A stretch of DNA of 64,000 nt, taken from positions 868,001 through 932,000 of the forward strand of contig CP036352.1 in the NCBI GenBank assembly GCA_007753915.1, read 5' to 3'. The position numbers were made by a program, and so were the translations under genes. This stretch comes from Phycisphaerae bacterium RAS2. Lineage in GTDB: Bacteria; Planctomycetota; Phycisphaerae; UBA1845; UTPLA1. Position 1 is the first letter of the stretch; every line of letters begins with the position of its first letter. The notes under the pieces are model-generated. The model was not told where the DNA came from. It saw only the letters and a list, made by a program, of their open reading frames with translations, and made no database searches. Shown here piece after piece: positions 25,396-33,803 of this stretch.

Positions 25396-26244
25396 ATGGA
25401 CCGCAATGATTTAGATAGCGCCGCCTGCCGTGAGGTACTGGTCGAGCTTTTCGGTTTGATGCGGCGGATGAAGCGGCACGGCGTCGCTTATTCGTCGTGG
25501 TACGGCCATCTCGATGCATGGCCCAGTGCCTGGGAACACATCAATCGGGGCGAGGCCTACGAGATGTGGCCGGGCAATCCGGACGAGCTGGCGGTTCCGT
25601 GGTTTCTGCTCTGGGAGATCGCGTGGTTGACGGCCAACACACCGATGCGGCATGGGGCGCGGGTGCTGGATATGGGTGGCGCTGGTTCGCTGTTCACATG
25701 CTACCTGGCAAGCCGCGGTTGCGAAGTTCATACCATCGACCTGCAGCAGGATCTTTGCGACCGGACGGCGAGCATCGCGAAAGCCATGAATTGGCGATTG
25801 ATTCCTCGCCGCATGGACATGACGCACCTGGAGTACTCCGATGGCCACTTCGACCACGTGTTCAGCGTTTGCGTGTTTGAACACCTACCCGTTTCGGGGC
25901 GCGTGGAGTGCAACACTCAGGTGAAGCGCGTGTTGAAGCCCGGGGGCACGGCCGCGTACACCTTTGACTTCGCCAACCCGCAGTCGTTCGGGCGAATCGA
26001 CACACCCGAGGACGTGCGGCGACAGTTTATTGAACCATCGGGCCTGGCCCCGCGCGGCAACGCAACGTTTCACGACAACGGCAAGCGATACCTCGCGTCG
26101 CCGCAGTGTTTCGGTTTCGGCAGAATCCTTCGAACCGGGGCGGCCCTTCATTCGTTAGCAACAGGGTCGATGGATCGACGTCGGGTGCTGTCCGGGAGCA
26201 CGTCCTATACGATGGGATCGGTGTTCCTAGAAAAAGGGGGATGA
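25396..26244 (+). CDS. Class I SAM-dependent methyltransferase
   Basis: A 282-aa protein from the ATG at 25396; in-frame starts at 25369 and 25252 also exist and none has a good ribosome-binding site. The Rossmann core is clear: motif I VLDMGGAGSLFTCYLASRG, the acidic end of beta-2 VHTIDLQQDL, motif II-like RRMDMTHLEY, FDHVFSVCVFEHL and the motif III-like VKRVLKPGGTAAYTFDF. It transfers methyl from S-adenosylmethionine to an unknown acceptor. The N-terminal 80 residues, rich in Trp and Tyr (YSSWYGHLDAWPSAWEHINR), may define the substrate. No operon partner is evident. Confidence 0.85.
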   Translation: MDRNDLDSAACREVLVELFGLMRRMKRHGVAYSSWYGHLDAWPSAWEHINRGEAYEMWPGNPDELAVPWFLLWEIAWLTANTPMRHGARVLDMGGAGSLFTCYLASRGCEVHTIDLQQDLCDRTASIAKAMNWRLIPRRMDMTHLEYSDGHFDHVFSVCVFEHLPVSGRVECNTQVKRVLKPGGTAAYTFDFANPQSFGRIDTPEDVRRQFIEPSGLAPRGNATFHDNGKRYLASPQCFGFGRILRTGAALHSLATGSMDRRRVLSGSTSYTMGSVFLEKGG

Positions 26245-26419
26245 ATATCGGCAGAACTCGCGGTCCGGTATTAGCGCCGCCGGGCAGTGCTGAAAATCAC
26301 GAATTTTCCGGAAACCGGCCATTTTTCGTTTGCCAGCAGCCGATAGAGACCATATAGATATCGTTGACGTTAGCGGTCGTACAGGTTCGAAGTGGGTGGG
26401 AGACCAGGGCGAGCGTTCG

Positions 26420-26872
26420 ATGCGGGCACAAATCAAAACCGATCCCAACCGACACTATAAGACCCTCATTGCGCTCGTGCTTTCCATGACGTGCGTGACG
26501 TTGTTCCTGTTCTGGCTGGCGAATGTCACACCGGTGACACCGCTTCGCGGAAAGGTCGGCGCCGCGCCGACGTGGGATCGCATCTCCGTCCGCGCCGAGA
26601 AGGAACCGGGCACCGAGCGGGGCTTCTTTCACTTTCGGATTGACGAACAGGGTCGCCTGTTTCAGACCAATGCGTGGAAAGGCGGCGTGCCGTCGCCCGT
26701 GCGCCGGGGCACGATTCACATCCTGCTTAGCAACGACAATCCGCTGAATCCACCGACCGTTGAGCAGACGCACACGCTGTCGCGGACAATCAAGGAACTG
26801 CGCACCCGTTTCAAGATCGGGGTGGATCAAGTCCTCGTGGATCGCGGCGAACAAGTCGCCCGGGCCGGCTAA
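26420..26872 (+). CDS. Small single-pass membrane protein, hypothetical
   Basis: A 150-aa protein from the ATG at 26420, with a basic N-terminus and one membrane helix (about residues 14-33, TLIALVLSMTCVTLFLFWLA). The ~115-residue outer part contains SPVRRGTIHILLSNDNPLNP and ends with a helix and KIGVDQVLVDRG. No family is recognised. It is followed 30 bp downstream by a strong rho-independent terminator, so it is the last or only gene of its transcript. Confidence 0.65.
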   Translation: MRAQIKTDPNRHYKTLIALVLSMTCVTLFLFWLANVTPVTPLRGKVGAAPTWDRISVRAEKEPGTERGFFHFRIDEQGRLFQTNAWKGGVPSPVRRGTIHILLSNDNPLNPPTVEQTHTLSRTIKELRTRFKIGVDQVLVDRGEQVARAG

Positions 26873-26902
26873 CCGCGCACGGGTTCCGAGCGAGTTCTCT
26901 CC

Positions 26903-26929
26903 AACCGGCTCTTCAAGGGCCGGTTTTTT
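26903..26929 (+). terminator. Rho-independent terminator
   Basis: Stem AACCGGC (26903-26909) with GCCGGTT (26919-26925), running into six T residues. It ends the transcript of the small membrane protein gene. Confidence 0.88.
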
Positions 26930-27139
26930 GTTGCGCACCGGATGTTCGCACCTTGCAAAGGTCATTCGTTTCCGCCGGGTTGATACGGTCCGGTTCTGTA
27001 GCGCAGCCCGGACTCTGTAACATGACCCGACTCCGAAACACGGCGTCACTTTGAAACGTATCGCGTCCACCGACGGGAATCACGGTTGTAATTCACCCCG
27101 ACCACGTCGATTACGCTAAACCGAATATACTGTTCGGCC

Positions 27140-28390
27140 ATGCGCGGTCTGGTCTACGAATCTTCGGCGGTGCGATGGATGCTTTGTCGCGCGGCGGGTC
27201 TGTTCACTCCGCGCGCGTACTACGGCCCCATGTCGATGCTTGCCCTTCGAGACCTGCCGATGCCGGAGCTGCCCGGTCCGCAGTGGGTGCGCCTGCGAAC
27301 GCGACTGGGCGGCATCTGCGGTACGGATCTCGCCCTGATCGCGCAGCGCAACCATCCAGCGACCATCCTTCAGCGCTTTGCGAGTTTTCCTGCCGTTCTG
27401 GGACATGAGAACGTTGCCGCGATTGAGGCCGTGGGAGGGGGCGCGCGCGGCTGGGCCGTCGGACAGCGTGTCTGCGTGGAGCCTTCGATCGGCTGTGCAG
27501 GGCGCGGCGTCGAGCCGCTTTGCACTCAATGCGCGGCGGGTCGATGCTCGATGTGCGAGCATGGGGGAGACGCTGAACTTCCGCCGAGAGCGCTGGTCGG
27601 GCTGAATCGCCTGACCGGAGGGAGCTGGTCGGAGTTCTTCGTGGCCCATGTTTCGCAGCTTCACGCCGTCTCGGATTCGCTGCCCGATGAGCAGGCCGTG
27701 CTGATCGACCCGCTGGCATCAGCGGCGCATGCCGTGCTTCGTAGACCGCCGCGCGAAGGGGAGCGCGTGCTGGTGAATGGCGCGGGGATCATCGCGCTGG
27801 GCGTCATCGCCGCGATTCGAGCCTTGGGCTTGCAGAATGAAGTCGTCGTGACATCCCGGCACGCGTTTCAGTCGAACCTCGCTCGAAGCGTCGGTGCGAC
27901 CGACGCGGTGGAAGTTCCGCGCGGCATGGGCCAGGCCGAGCGCTATGAAGCGATCGCCCGGCGGGTGGGTGGCCGGCGGGTGGAAGGGCGCTTCGGCAAC
28001 CAGGGCCTGCTTGGCGGGTTTGATCTCACTTACGACTGCACCGGCAACGGAGCGGGTATGACCGACGCGATGAAATGGACGCGGGCGCGCGGATGTGTCG
28101 TGATGCTGGGCACAAGCGGAATCACGCTGCTCGATACCACGCCGCTCTGGTTTGACGAGTTGGAAATCATCGGGGCCAACGGGCGACAGATCGAGGATGC
28201 GGGAGCAGGCAAAGCACACACCTATGAACTGCTGATGAATTGGGTGTCGGCCGGTCGACTGCGGCTGGATGCGTTTCCCGTTCGAACTTATCGGCTGGAG
28301 AAGTATCGGACGGCCCTGGGGGATCTGCTGTCGCACGGTCGCAAAGGGGTGCTGAAAGCCGCCTTTGATTTTCGGGCCGTCGGCGGCTGA
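27140..28390 (+). CDS. Zinc-dependent MDR dehydrogenase (glucose-DH/alcohol-DH-like)
   Basis: A 416-aa NAD(P)-dependent oxidoreductase of the medium-chain family. Catalytic zinc ligands are probably C60 (GGICGTDL) and H89-E90 (VLGHENVA). A structural-zinc Cys set lies at C128, C131, C136 and C139 (CTQCAAGRCSMC). The Rossmann fold is at VLVNGAGIIALGVIAAIRAL, followed by FDLTYDCTGNG and VVMLGTSG. The layout resembles archaeal glucose dehydrogenases and threonine dehydrogenase-like enzymes. The ~25-residue N-terminal extension is unusual. The substrate is probably a sugar or polyol but cannot be told from sequence. The gene stands alone; the next gene is 102 bp downstream. Confidence 0.88.
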   Translation: MRGLVYESSAVRWMLCRAAGLFTPRAYYGPMSMLALRDLPMPELPGPQWVRLRTRLGGICGTDLALIAQRNHPATILQRFASFPAVLGHENVAAIEAVGGGARGWAVGQRVCVEPSIGCAGRGVEPLCTQCAAGRCSMCEHGGDAELPPRALVGLNRLTGGSWSEFFVAHVSQLHAVSDSLPDEQAVLIDPLASAAHAVLRRPPREGERVLVNGAGIIALGVIAAIRALGLQNEVVVTSRHAFQSNLARSVGATDAVEVPRGMGQAERYEAIARRVGGRRVEGRFGNQGLLGGFDLTYDCTGNGAGMTDAMKWTRARGCVVMLGTSGITLLDTTPLWFDELEIIGANGRQIEDAGAGKAHTYELLMNWVSAGRLRLDAFPVRTYRLEKYRTALGDLLSHGRKGVLKAAFDFRAVGG

Positions 28391-28492
28391 TAACGTCCTG
28401 CGAGTTTGGGTTGAAAGTTACTACTTATGCGACCGGTCCGTCCTGCCGACGATGGGGGGGCTTAGGAGTCTTTCCACAGGGAGGAATCGGAC

Positions 28493-28789
28493 ATGCGTCG
28501 CAAGACCGTTGCAACCAAGCTGGTCGTCATCGCTGCCTTGTTTGTGTCACCCATGCTCGCGGGCTGTGATGTCCTCGGTGTGTTGGGGCCGAACGTGAAT
28601 CTGAACTACGTACTGCCCCTGGGCTTCGGCGGGGCACCCGGTCTGTACAACCCGTACGGCATCGTGCAGGCGATCGTGAACTCGCTGCTTGGCACGGCGC
28701 TTCCGTCGGGGGACAGTGGCGACAGTGGTAGCCCGCAGCCCAATCCGTCGGTCGTTAATTCGACGGCCGTCGGAGCTGTCTCGCAGTAA
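28493..28789 (+). CDS. Small lipoprotein, hypothetical
   Basis: A 98-aa protein with a clear lipoprotein signal (KLVVIAALFVSPMLAG-C, Cys25) and a GGAGG ribosome-binding site before the ATG. The mature part has a hydrophobic Gly/Pro/Tyr-rich segment (YVLPLGFGGAPGLYNPYG) and a low-complexity Ser/Gly/Asp tail. No family is recognised. A strong terminator follows 25 bp downstream. Confidence 0.75.
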   Translation: MRRKTVATKLVVIAALFVSPMLAGCDVLGVLGPNVNLNYVLPLGFGGAPGLYNPYGIVQAIVNSLLGTALPSGDSGDSGSPQPNPSVVNSTAVGAVSQ

Positions 28790-28814
28790 TACGGCGATTG
28801 AATTGGCATTGCAC

Positions 28815-28852
28815 GGGCCGTCGCCTCGATGGAGGCGCCGGCCCTTTTTTTT
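28815..28852 (+). terminator. Rho-independent terminator
   Basis: GGGCCG at 28815-28820 pairs with CGGCCC at 28839-28844, with an inner CGCCTC/GAGGCG stem and eight T residues. It ends the small lipoprotein transcript. Confidence 0.92.
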
Positions 28853-28869
28853 GCGCCGCGAGCCGATCG

Positions 28870-29523
28870 CTACTCGGCCGACTCCAGTCCCATACACGTC
28901 AACAGGTCGGCCAGGCGTGAAATGACGTAATCGGCTTCCCAGGCCCAGGCCGGGCGCGGTATGGGCGGCTCGGCGCGGTCGCCCACCCAGAGCAGGACCG
29001 TCGTCGCGCCGGCGTCTCGGCCGCACAGAATGTCGAAATGGTAATCCCCGATCACCCAGGCGTCGCACGGTAAGCGGCCCAGCGCCGCGCAGACCTCCCG
29101 GACCGGCGTCGGGTCGGGCTTGATGACGCCGTCTTCCCTCGTGCGCACGTGGTCAAACTCCAGGGCATGGCGCTGGAGAAAAGTGCTGGCCGAGCCGCGG
29201 GTGTTGCGCGTCATCAGCGCGACTTTGTAGCCGCGCTGCCGCAGTTCGTTAACCATCTCTTTCGCGCCCGGTTGCAGCTCACTCGTTTGGGCGTTGTGCG
29301 TTTCGTGACGGTGAAGAATCGCCTCGGCGCGTGCGCGCTCGCCGTCGGTCATGTGTTCGAGCGATTCGAGAATGGGTCGCCGTCCCGGCCCATCGGGGAG
29401 GCCGATCTCGCGGCGAATGGCATCGAAGTCGAACTGGTCGTGCGTGAGCGTGCCGTCCATGTCAAAAATGACGGCGGTCTTGGACGGGGCCACGGTCGGG
29501 CGCTGGGCTTGCGAATCGGACAT
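28870..29523 (-). CDS. HAD-family phosphatase
   Basis: A 217-aa hydrolase of the haloacid dehalogenase superfamily, phosphoglycolate-phosphatase-like. Motif I is IFDMDGTLTHD (nucleophile and acid Asp), motif II VALMTRNTRGSAS, motif III lysine GVIKPDPTPV and motif IV VIGDYHFDILCGRDAGA. A short helical cap lies between motifs I and II, suggesting a small phosphorylated metabolite as substrate. It starts at the ATG at 29523, 27 bp after the stop of the DUF3052-type gene on the same strand, so the two form a likely operon. Confidence 0.92.
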   Translation of the reverse strand: MSDSQAQRPTVAPSKTAVIFDMDGTLTHDQFDFDAIRREIGLPDGPGRRPILESLEHMTDGERARAEAILHRHETHNAQTSELQPGAKEMVNELRQRGYKVALMTRNTRGSASTFLQRHALEFDHVRTREDGVIKPDPTPVREVCAALGRLPCDAWVIGDYHFDILCGRDAGATTVLLWVGDRAEPPIPRPAWAWEADYVISRLADLLTCMGLESAE

Positions 29524-29550
29524 GGTGAGCCGTCGGGTCGCGCGGGCCGA

Positions 29551-30189
29551 TCAGCGCGCCTTGGCGGTGGCGCGTTTCGCGCGGGCGTGTGCCGGGCGCA
29601 TGATCTTGTGGGCCGCCTGCGTCTCGGAGAAGTCGACGACTTCGACCGGGGTCAGGCCGGCCTCGCGCGCGGCGGCATGGACGTTGGCCTTTGTGACGGT
29701 GCGCACGCTTTTGGGCAGGACGACCCAGATCGCGCCGTCGGACTCGAGGTTCTCGCAGAGGTCTTCAATCTGGCGCAGTTCGCTGGCGCGCTCGACGCCG
29801 AGCATGACGAGATCGCAGCGCGATTCGCCGTTGTGCACGACCCGGGCGCTCTTGTTGTGCAGCGAGTTCATGAACGCCGGGTCGTCGATGTTCATGATGC
29901 GGATGGTCTGTCCGTCGCGGATGCCGAGCTTGTCGGCGAGGGTTCGAGGATGGAGCATGTGCTCGATCCAATGGGTGGCGGTTTTCTCGGAATGGAGATC
30001 GATGGAGACCGTGTTTCCGTGAAAACCGAATAGAACAACCGGGCCCTCCTGCCGCGGGGCAGTCAACTCGGCGATGCGAAAGCGGTATTTGGTGGAGCCG
30101 GCAAAATCGATGTGGTCGGCCTCCATGCGGGCCTTCCCCTCGTAGCGCTCCTTGCCGACTTTTAAGTGACAGGCGGATTCCATTGCCAT
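29551..30189 (-). CDS. DUF3052-type protein with N-terminal extension
   Basis: A 212-aa protein. The C-terminal ~130 residues match the DUF3052 pattern: LADKLGIRDGQTIRIMNIDD, a middle RCDLVMLGVERASEL, DGAIWVVLPKS and TPVEVVDFSETQ. The ~80-residue N-terminal part (HIDFAGSTKYRFRIAELTAP, GPVVLFGFHGNTVSIDL) forms an extra beta domain. Its function is unknown. The ATG at 30189, with GAGAGGAA upstream, is preferred to the far GTG. It precedes the HAD phosphatase gene. Confidence 0.75.
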   Translation of the reverse strand: MAMESACHLKVGKERYEGKARMEADHIDFAGSTKYRFRIAELTAPRQEGPVVLFGFHGNTVSIDLHSEKTATHWIEHMLHPRTLADKLGIRDGQTIRIMNIDDPAFMNSLHNKSARVVHNGESRCDLVMLGVERASELRQIEDLCENLESDGAIWVVLPKSVRTVTKANVHAAAREAGLTPVEVVDFSETQAAHKIMRPAHARAKRATAKAR

Positions 30190-30678
30190 GATCACGATTC
30201 CTCTCGGGTCAATCGGGGCCGTCGTGCGAAGCGGCCGACGGGCGGCGACTCGCACGCGGGAAAGACGGGATTCTGGACGAAGACACCTTGCTTAGACCGC
30301 CGGCTCTCGCTTGCATGAGCTGCATCGCGAAAGCCCGACATCGATGTCAACGAACGCCCGGAACCTGCCCTGCCCCGTCGGACATGACTCGCGTCGTGCG
30401 GAGGCCTGCGAACCGATCACGCCGGCTGCCGCGCGCAGCGAAGCATTTCCACTCGGCCATTATACCCGAAGGGCGCAGCGCGGCAAACGGCGCAAGTCGC
30501 GCTCTGAAAACGGATTGCCGAGAACGCGTCGGGGCAAGCAAGACAGCGCGGCGGTCGAGTTTAGAATTCACAGGTGTCGGCGCAGATCCCGTGGTCTGTC
30601 GCGCCCATGAATCGAAAAATGTCAGCGCAGGAAAAAGCCCCGGCGCGTTGTCGCCAAAACGCCGGGGCTGATTCAATA
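30190..30678 (+). other. 489-bp region between divergent units, mostly empty
   Basis: Lies between the DUF3052-type start and tRNA-Glu. The open frames here (for example 30288-30671) are Arg/Ala/Ser-rich and unlike protein, so I call no gene. The only signal is the terminator at 30632-30669. Confidence 0.6.
30632..30669 (-). terminator. Rho-independent terminator of tRNA-Glu
   Basis: On the minus strand AGCCCCGGCG (30669-30660) pairs with CGCCGGGGCT (30645-30636), followed by TTTTT. It lies 10 bp beyond the tRNA 3' end. Confidence 0.9.
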
Positions 30679-30751
30679 CACCCCCACGGGGACTCGAACC
30701 CCGGTCTCCAGGATGAGAACCTGATATCCTAGGCCACTAGACGATGGGGGC
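30679..30751 (-). tRNA. tRNA-Glu (anticodon CUC)
   Basis: A 73-nt cloverleaf: acceptor GCCCCCA/TGGGGGT, anticodon stem TCAGG/CCTGG with loop TTCTCAT (anticodon CTC), and T-arm CGGGG/CCCCG with loop TTCGAGT. The discriminator is G and CCA is not encoded. It reads GAG codons. A terminator follows directly. Confidence 0.95.
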
Positions 30752-30949
30752 CGGATAAACCCAACCGGCTTTCGCCGACCGGGCCAGACTGAAGAGGGAC
30801 TGACTATTAGAGCGGTGAAATCTGCGGTTGGCAAGTGCTTCCGCGCCGACGTCGTTTGTTGTCGGAGGGCGTCGGTCGGAGTATACTCCCGGGTTGTAAG
30901 TGACGCGGCTTCAAGCGATTGAAGCGGTCGGCACGGAGCAAAGCCGGAC

Positions 30950-31186
30950 ATGCCGATTTACGAGTTCGACTGCACCGAGTGCGGGCATCAATTCGACGAG
31001 CTGGTTCCGTCGGCGTCTGCAAAGCCGCGCGCGGTTTGCCCGCAGTGCGGCAAGGACACGACGCAACGGTTGCCGAGTACATTCGCGGCACGAACCATTG
31101 AAGGATCGTCGCGATCGAGCCAGCCGCTCCCACAAGGCGGATGCGGTCGTTGCGGTGACCCGGCCGGCCCGTGTGGCATGAATTGA
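30950..31186 (+). CDS. FmdB-family zinc-ribbon protein
   Basis: A 78-aa protein starting MPIYEFDCTECGHQFDEL, the hallmark of the FmdB/regulatory zinc-ribbon family. Two CxxC pairs (CTEC, CPQC) form the ribbon, and a third cluster (GGCGRCGDPAGPCG) ends the protein as in relatives. The family was first noted near formamidase genes and is often called a regulator; its molecular role is not established. It starts at the ATG at 30950 and precedes two small membrane-protein genes, 28 bp away, on the same strand. Confidence 0.9.
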   Translation: MPIYEFDCTECGHQFDELVPSASAKPRAVCPQCGKDTTQRLPSTFAARTIEGSSRSSQPLPQGGCGRCGDPAGPCGMN

Positions 31187-31214
31187 GAGTCGGCCTTCGC
31201 GAAGGAAGTCGTTG

Positions 31215-31670
31215 ATGGGCGAATCATCTCACAAGCCGGAACGCTCGAAGGCCATTCCGGCGCCGGCAGCGGCGCTGATGGCATGGCTTGTTCCCGGGCT
31301 GGGCCACTGGCTGCTGGGGGAGCGCGCGCGCGGCGCGGTGTTCTTCGTGGTGATCTGCGTCACGTTCTGGGCCGGTGTTGCGGTGGGCGGTGTGCGTAGC
31401 ACCGTGACGCCGAAGGAGAACGGCGCCTGGATCGCCGCGCAGTTGTGCGCCGGGCCGCAGGCCGTGGCGGCGATGTACCTCGGCAAGCGCGATCAATCGA
31501 CCCACGGCAATCTGCACAAAGCGCCGTGGCCGGCCTCGAATATCTCGGTTGTGTATGCGGGGATCGCCGGGCTCCTGAATCTGCTCGTGATCATTGATAC
31601 GCTGTCGCGGTGCGAGGCGGCGCAGGTGCAGGCTGTCTCGCGCGGGCCGCCCGGGAAGGGGGGCCGCTGA
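31215..31670 (+). CDS. Small integral membrane protein (DUF6677-like)
   Basis: A 151-aa protein with three or four hydrophobic helices: AALMAWLVPGLGHWLLGERA, GAVFFVVICVTFWAGVAVGG, a weaker one near AQLCAGPQAVAAMYLG, and VVYAGIAGLLNLLVIID. The GLGHWLLGERARGAVFF pattern resembles planctomycete DUF6677-type proteins. The ATG at 31215 is preferred to the TTG one codon upstream. The stop at 31668-31670 directly precedes the next ATG, so translation is coupled. Function unknown. Confidence 0.75.
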   Translation: MGESSHKPERSKAIPAPAAALMAWLVPGLGHWLLGERARGAVFFVVICVTFWAGVAVGGVRSTVTPKENGAWIAAQLCAGPQAVAAMYLGKRDQSTHGNLHKAPWPASNISVVYAGIAGLLNLLVIIDTLSRCEAAQVQAVSRGPPGKGGR

Positions 31671-31901
31671 ATGGATACGCTGCTGGCGAATATGTTCGTG
31701 CAACCGATGTCGATCACGGGGATCGGCCGGATCGCGATGCTGGCGCCGCTGTGCTTGTCGGTCGCGCTGGTCTACAAGACGATCCGGTGTGAGCGACTGT
31801 CGGAGATACCAAAGGCGAGCGTCATGCTTTGGGTGACGATTCTGGCCTGCATGATGCTGATCGGGGCGGGGCTGTTCGTCGTGTCAAACATGCTTGCGTG
31901 A
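31671..31901 (+). CDS. Small membrane protein, hypothetical
   Basis: A 76-aa protein with two membrane helices (IGRIAMLAPLCLSVALVYKT and ASVMLWVTILACMMLIGAGL). Its ATG follows the previous stop with no gap, which implies translational coupling and a shared role with the larger membrane protein. No family is recognised. Confidence 0.7.
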   Translation: MDTLLANMFVQPMSITGIGRIAMLAPLCLSVALVYKTIRCERLSEIPKASVMLWVTILACMMLIGAGLFVVSNMLA

Positions 31902-31952
31902 CGGCGCGGCGGGTGGGGCGGCCGCGTCATTCAATGTGAACCGGGAAATGCT

Positions 31953-32489
31953 ATGAATGTGACAGTCAGACGGGCGACGCTTTGGAGTACGGAAAAACCG
32001 AACACGCCGGGCACGCTGGCTTCGGCGCTGGGGCCGCTCGCCGATCACGGCGTGGACCTGGGCCTCGTGATGGGATACAGCACGCAGGACAAGTCGCGCG
32101 CGTCGGTGGAAGTGTCGCCGGTGGACGGCGCGGCCGCCAAGCGTGCGGCGCGGCAGGCCGGGTTCACGAGTTCGGGTTATCCGTGCGTGAGCGTGATGGG
32201 CGCGAACAAGCCGGGCCTGGGCCGGCACATCGCGGCGAGCCTCGCGGACGCAGGGATCAACATCAATTTCTTCGTGGCGCAGGTCGTCGGCAAGCAATAC
32301 GCCGGCATGTTCAGCTTCGAGGCGGAGTCGGAGGCCGATCTGGCCGTCAAGATCATTCGGCAGGCACTGGCTCACTTCAGCGGCCGCAGATCGCTGAAGA
32401 AGGCGACGGCGTCGTCGCGCGCCGCGTCGTCCGGCGGTTCATCGCGCAGCCGGTCGAAGCGATCGCGCACCGCGGGAAGAGGTCGCTGA
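31953..32489 (+). CDS. Tandem ACT-domain protein
   Basis: A 178-aa protein with two ACT-like regulatory domains: residues 1-62 (TVRRATLWSTEKPNTPGTLA) and about 75-142 (VSVMGANKPGLGRHIAASLA, DAGININFFVAQVVGKQYAG). ACT domains bind amino acids or similar ligands. No enzyme domain is attached; a Ser/Arg-rich basic tail of ~30 residues (RAASSGGSSRSRSKRSR) might contact nucleic acid. It ends 2 bp before the DUF1573 lipoprotein ATG. Confidence 0.8.
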   Translation: MNVTVRRATLWSTEKPNTPGTLASALGPLADHGVDLGLVMGYSTQDKSRASVEVSPVDGAAAKRAARQAGFTSSGYPCVSVMGANKPGLGRHIAASLADAGININFFVAQVVGKQYAGMFSFEAESEADLAVKIIRQALAHFSGRRSLKKATASSRAASSGGSSRSRSKRSRTAGRGR

Positions 32490-32491
32490 CC

Positions 32492-33775
32492 ATGCACCGC
32501 GCCGCGGGCTGCCTTCTGGCCCTAATTGCATTCTTCGGAGCGTGCGACAAGCCGGCGGACTCTTCGTCCGACCCGAGCAAGGCAGCGGGAAGTTCGCCCG
32601 CATCCAATTCCGCCGCGCCCGCGAACGGCGTGCCCGCCGGAACGCCGGCGGCAGGTGACTCGAAAGTGTCACCCACGTCGCAGCCGAATCCGAACTTGCG
32701 CCGCGCGGAGACGCTCAAAGGCGCCTGGTGGGAGCTGGATGAAAACTCCAGTGACTTCGGTCTGGCGTGGTCGGGTCAGCGTCGATCGCACACGTTCCTG
32801 CTGAAGAACAACGGCCCCGAGCCGTTGGAAATCTACGAGATGAAGCCGTCGTGTTACTGCGTGACGACGGAGCGGCTCGCGGCGCGCGTCCTGCCCAATC
32901 GCGGCACCTCGGTTCGGTTTCATGTCAACCTTGCCAACCGCACTGGGCCGTTCCTGGAGAGCATGACGCTCGTGACGAACGATCCGCAGCAGCCCTACAT
33001 CGTGATGGAGATGCGCGGCGAGGTGCGCATGCCGGCGGTACAGGAAGTGATTTACGACTCATCGCTGCCCGGCGGCGGCGACGCGACGACCCTTGGGCCG
33101 GTTCGCGGCATGCTGGGGTTGTTCGGGAAGATGAAACGTGGCGACGTGCCGCTGAAGCGCATCCTGCGCATTCGCAACACCTCCGGCGCGCCGCTGTTCC
33201 TGACCCTGCTGCCGATGTTCCCGGAGAATTCGCGCTTCAGCGCCTCGTTGAAGAGCACGATCGAAGGCGAGGAATACGAACTGACGATCGACGGCAGCCC
33301 GCCCTTCGGCGAGGGCATAACCGAGGCGATGATTTCACTCCAGACTAACTTGCAGGGATTTGAACGGTTCTCGATACCGGTGTCGGTCGAAGTCGTCGGG
33401 CGGATCGAAGTGCGTCCGAACCTGATCGTCGTCAATCCCAATCGCGCGTCGGTGCTGGAGCGGCGGATCACCATCCGACACGACGGCAGCCGCCCGTTTG
33501 AAATCACCGGGTTGTTTGCCAGTGGGGATAACTTCGATCTGCGCATGCTGCCGCGCGATCCGACGCTGCCGAATGAATGGCGGGCCATTCTAAGGCTGCC
33601 GGGGCCGCAATGGGTCCCGCCGCCCTGGGGCGAGATCATTCGCTTTGAGACAACCGACGCGGAGTGGCCGGTGATTGACGTACCGATCATCGCGGATCGC
33701 GATGTTCCACTTTCGCCGCGGCCTGAATCCGCTCCGTTGGCCTGGCAGCCGGGCATGATGCCGCCGACGCCGTAG
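32492..33775 (+). CDS. DUF1573-domain lipoprotein
   Basis: A 427-aa exported protein. The start is the ATG at 32492, giving a lipoprotein signal (AAGCLLALIAFFGA-C); the open frame upstream is the shadow of the ACT gene. After a Ser/Pro/Ala linker comes a DUF1573 (Ig-like) domain at about residues 80-170: FLLKNNGPEPLEIYEMKPSC, VNLANRTGPFLESMTLVTND. Two more beta domains follow (VSVEVVGRIEVRPNLIVVNP; RRITIRHDGSRPFEITGLFA). Such proteins are abundant in planctomycetes and Bacteroidetes; the role is unknown, probably structural or binding at the cell envelope. Confidence 0.88.
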   Translation: MHRAAGCLLALIAFFGACDKPADSSSDPSKAAGSSPASNSAAPANGVPAGTPAAGDSKVSPTSQPNPNLRRAETLKGAWWELDENSSDFGLAWSGQRRSHTFLLKNNGPEPLEIYEMKPSCYCVTTERLAARVLPNRGTSVRFHVNLANRTGPFLESMTLVTNDPQQPYIVMEMRGEVRMPAVQEVIYDSSLPGGGDATTLGPVRGMLGLFGKMKRGDVPLKRILRIRNTSGAPLFLTLLPMFPENSRFSASLKSTIEGEEYELTIDGSPPFGEGITEAMISLQTNLQGFERFSIPVSVEVVGRIEVRPNLIVVNPNRASVLERRITIRHDGSRPFEITGLFASGDNFDLRMLPRDPTLPNEWRAILRLPGPQWVPPPWGEIIRFETTDAEWPVIDVPIIADRDVPLSPRPESAPLAWQPGMMPPTP

Positions 33776-33803
33776 GGCCGCGCGAGCCGTGCCGCCGTTG
33801 CGG

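Noticed and set aside
30288-30671. 127-aa ORF upstream of tRNA-Glu
   Set aside because: Low-complexity Arg/Ser/Ala sequence, no ribosome-binding site, and it overlaps the tRNA terminator.
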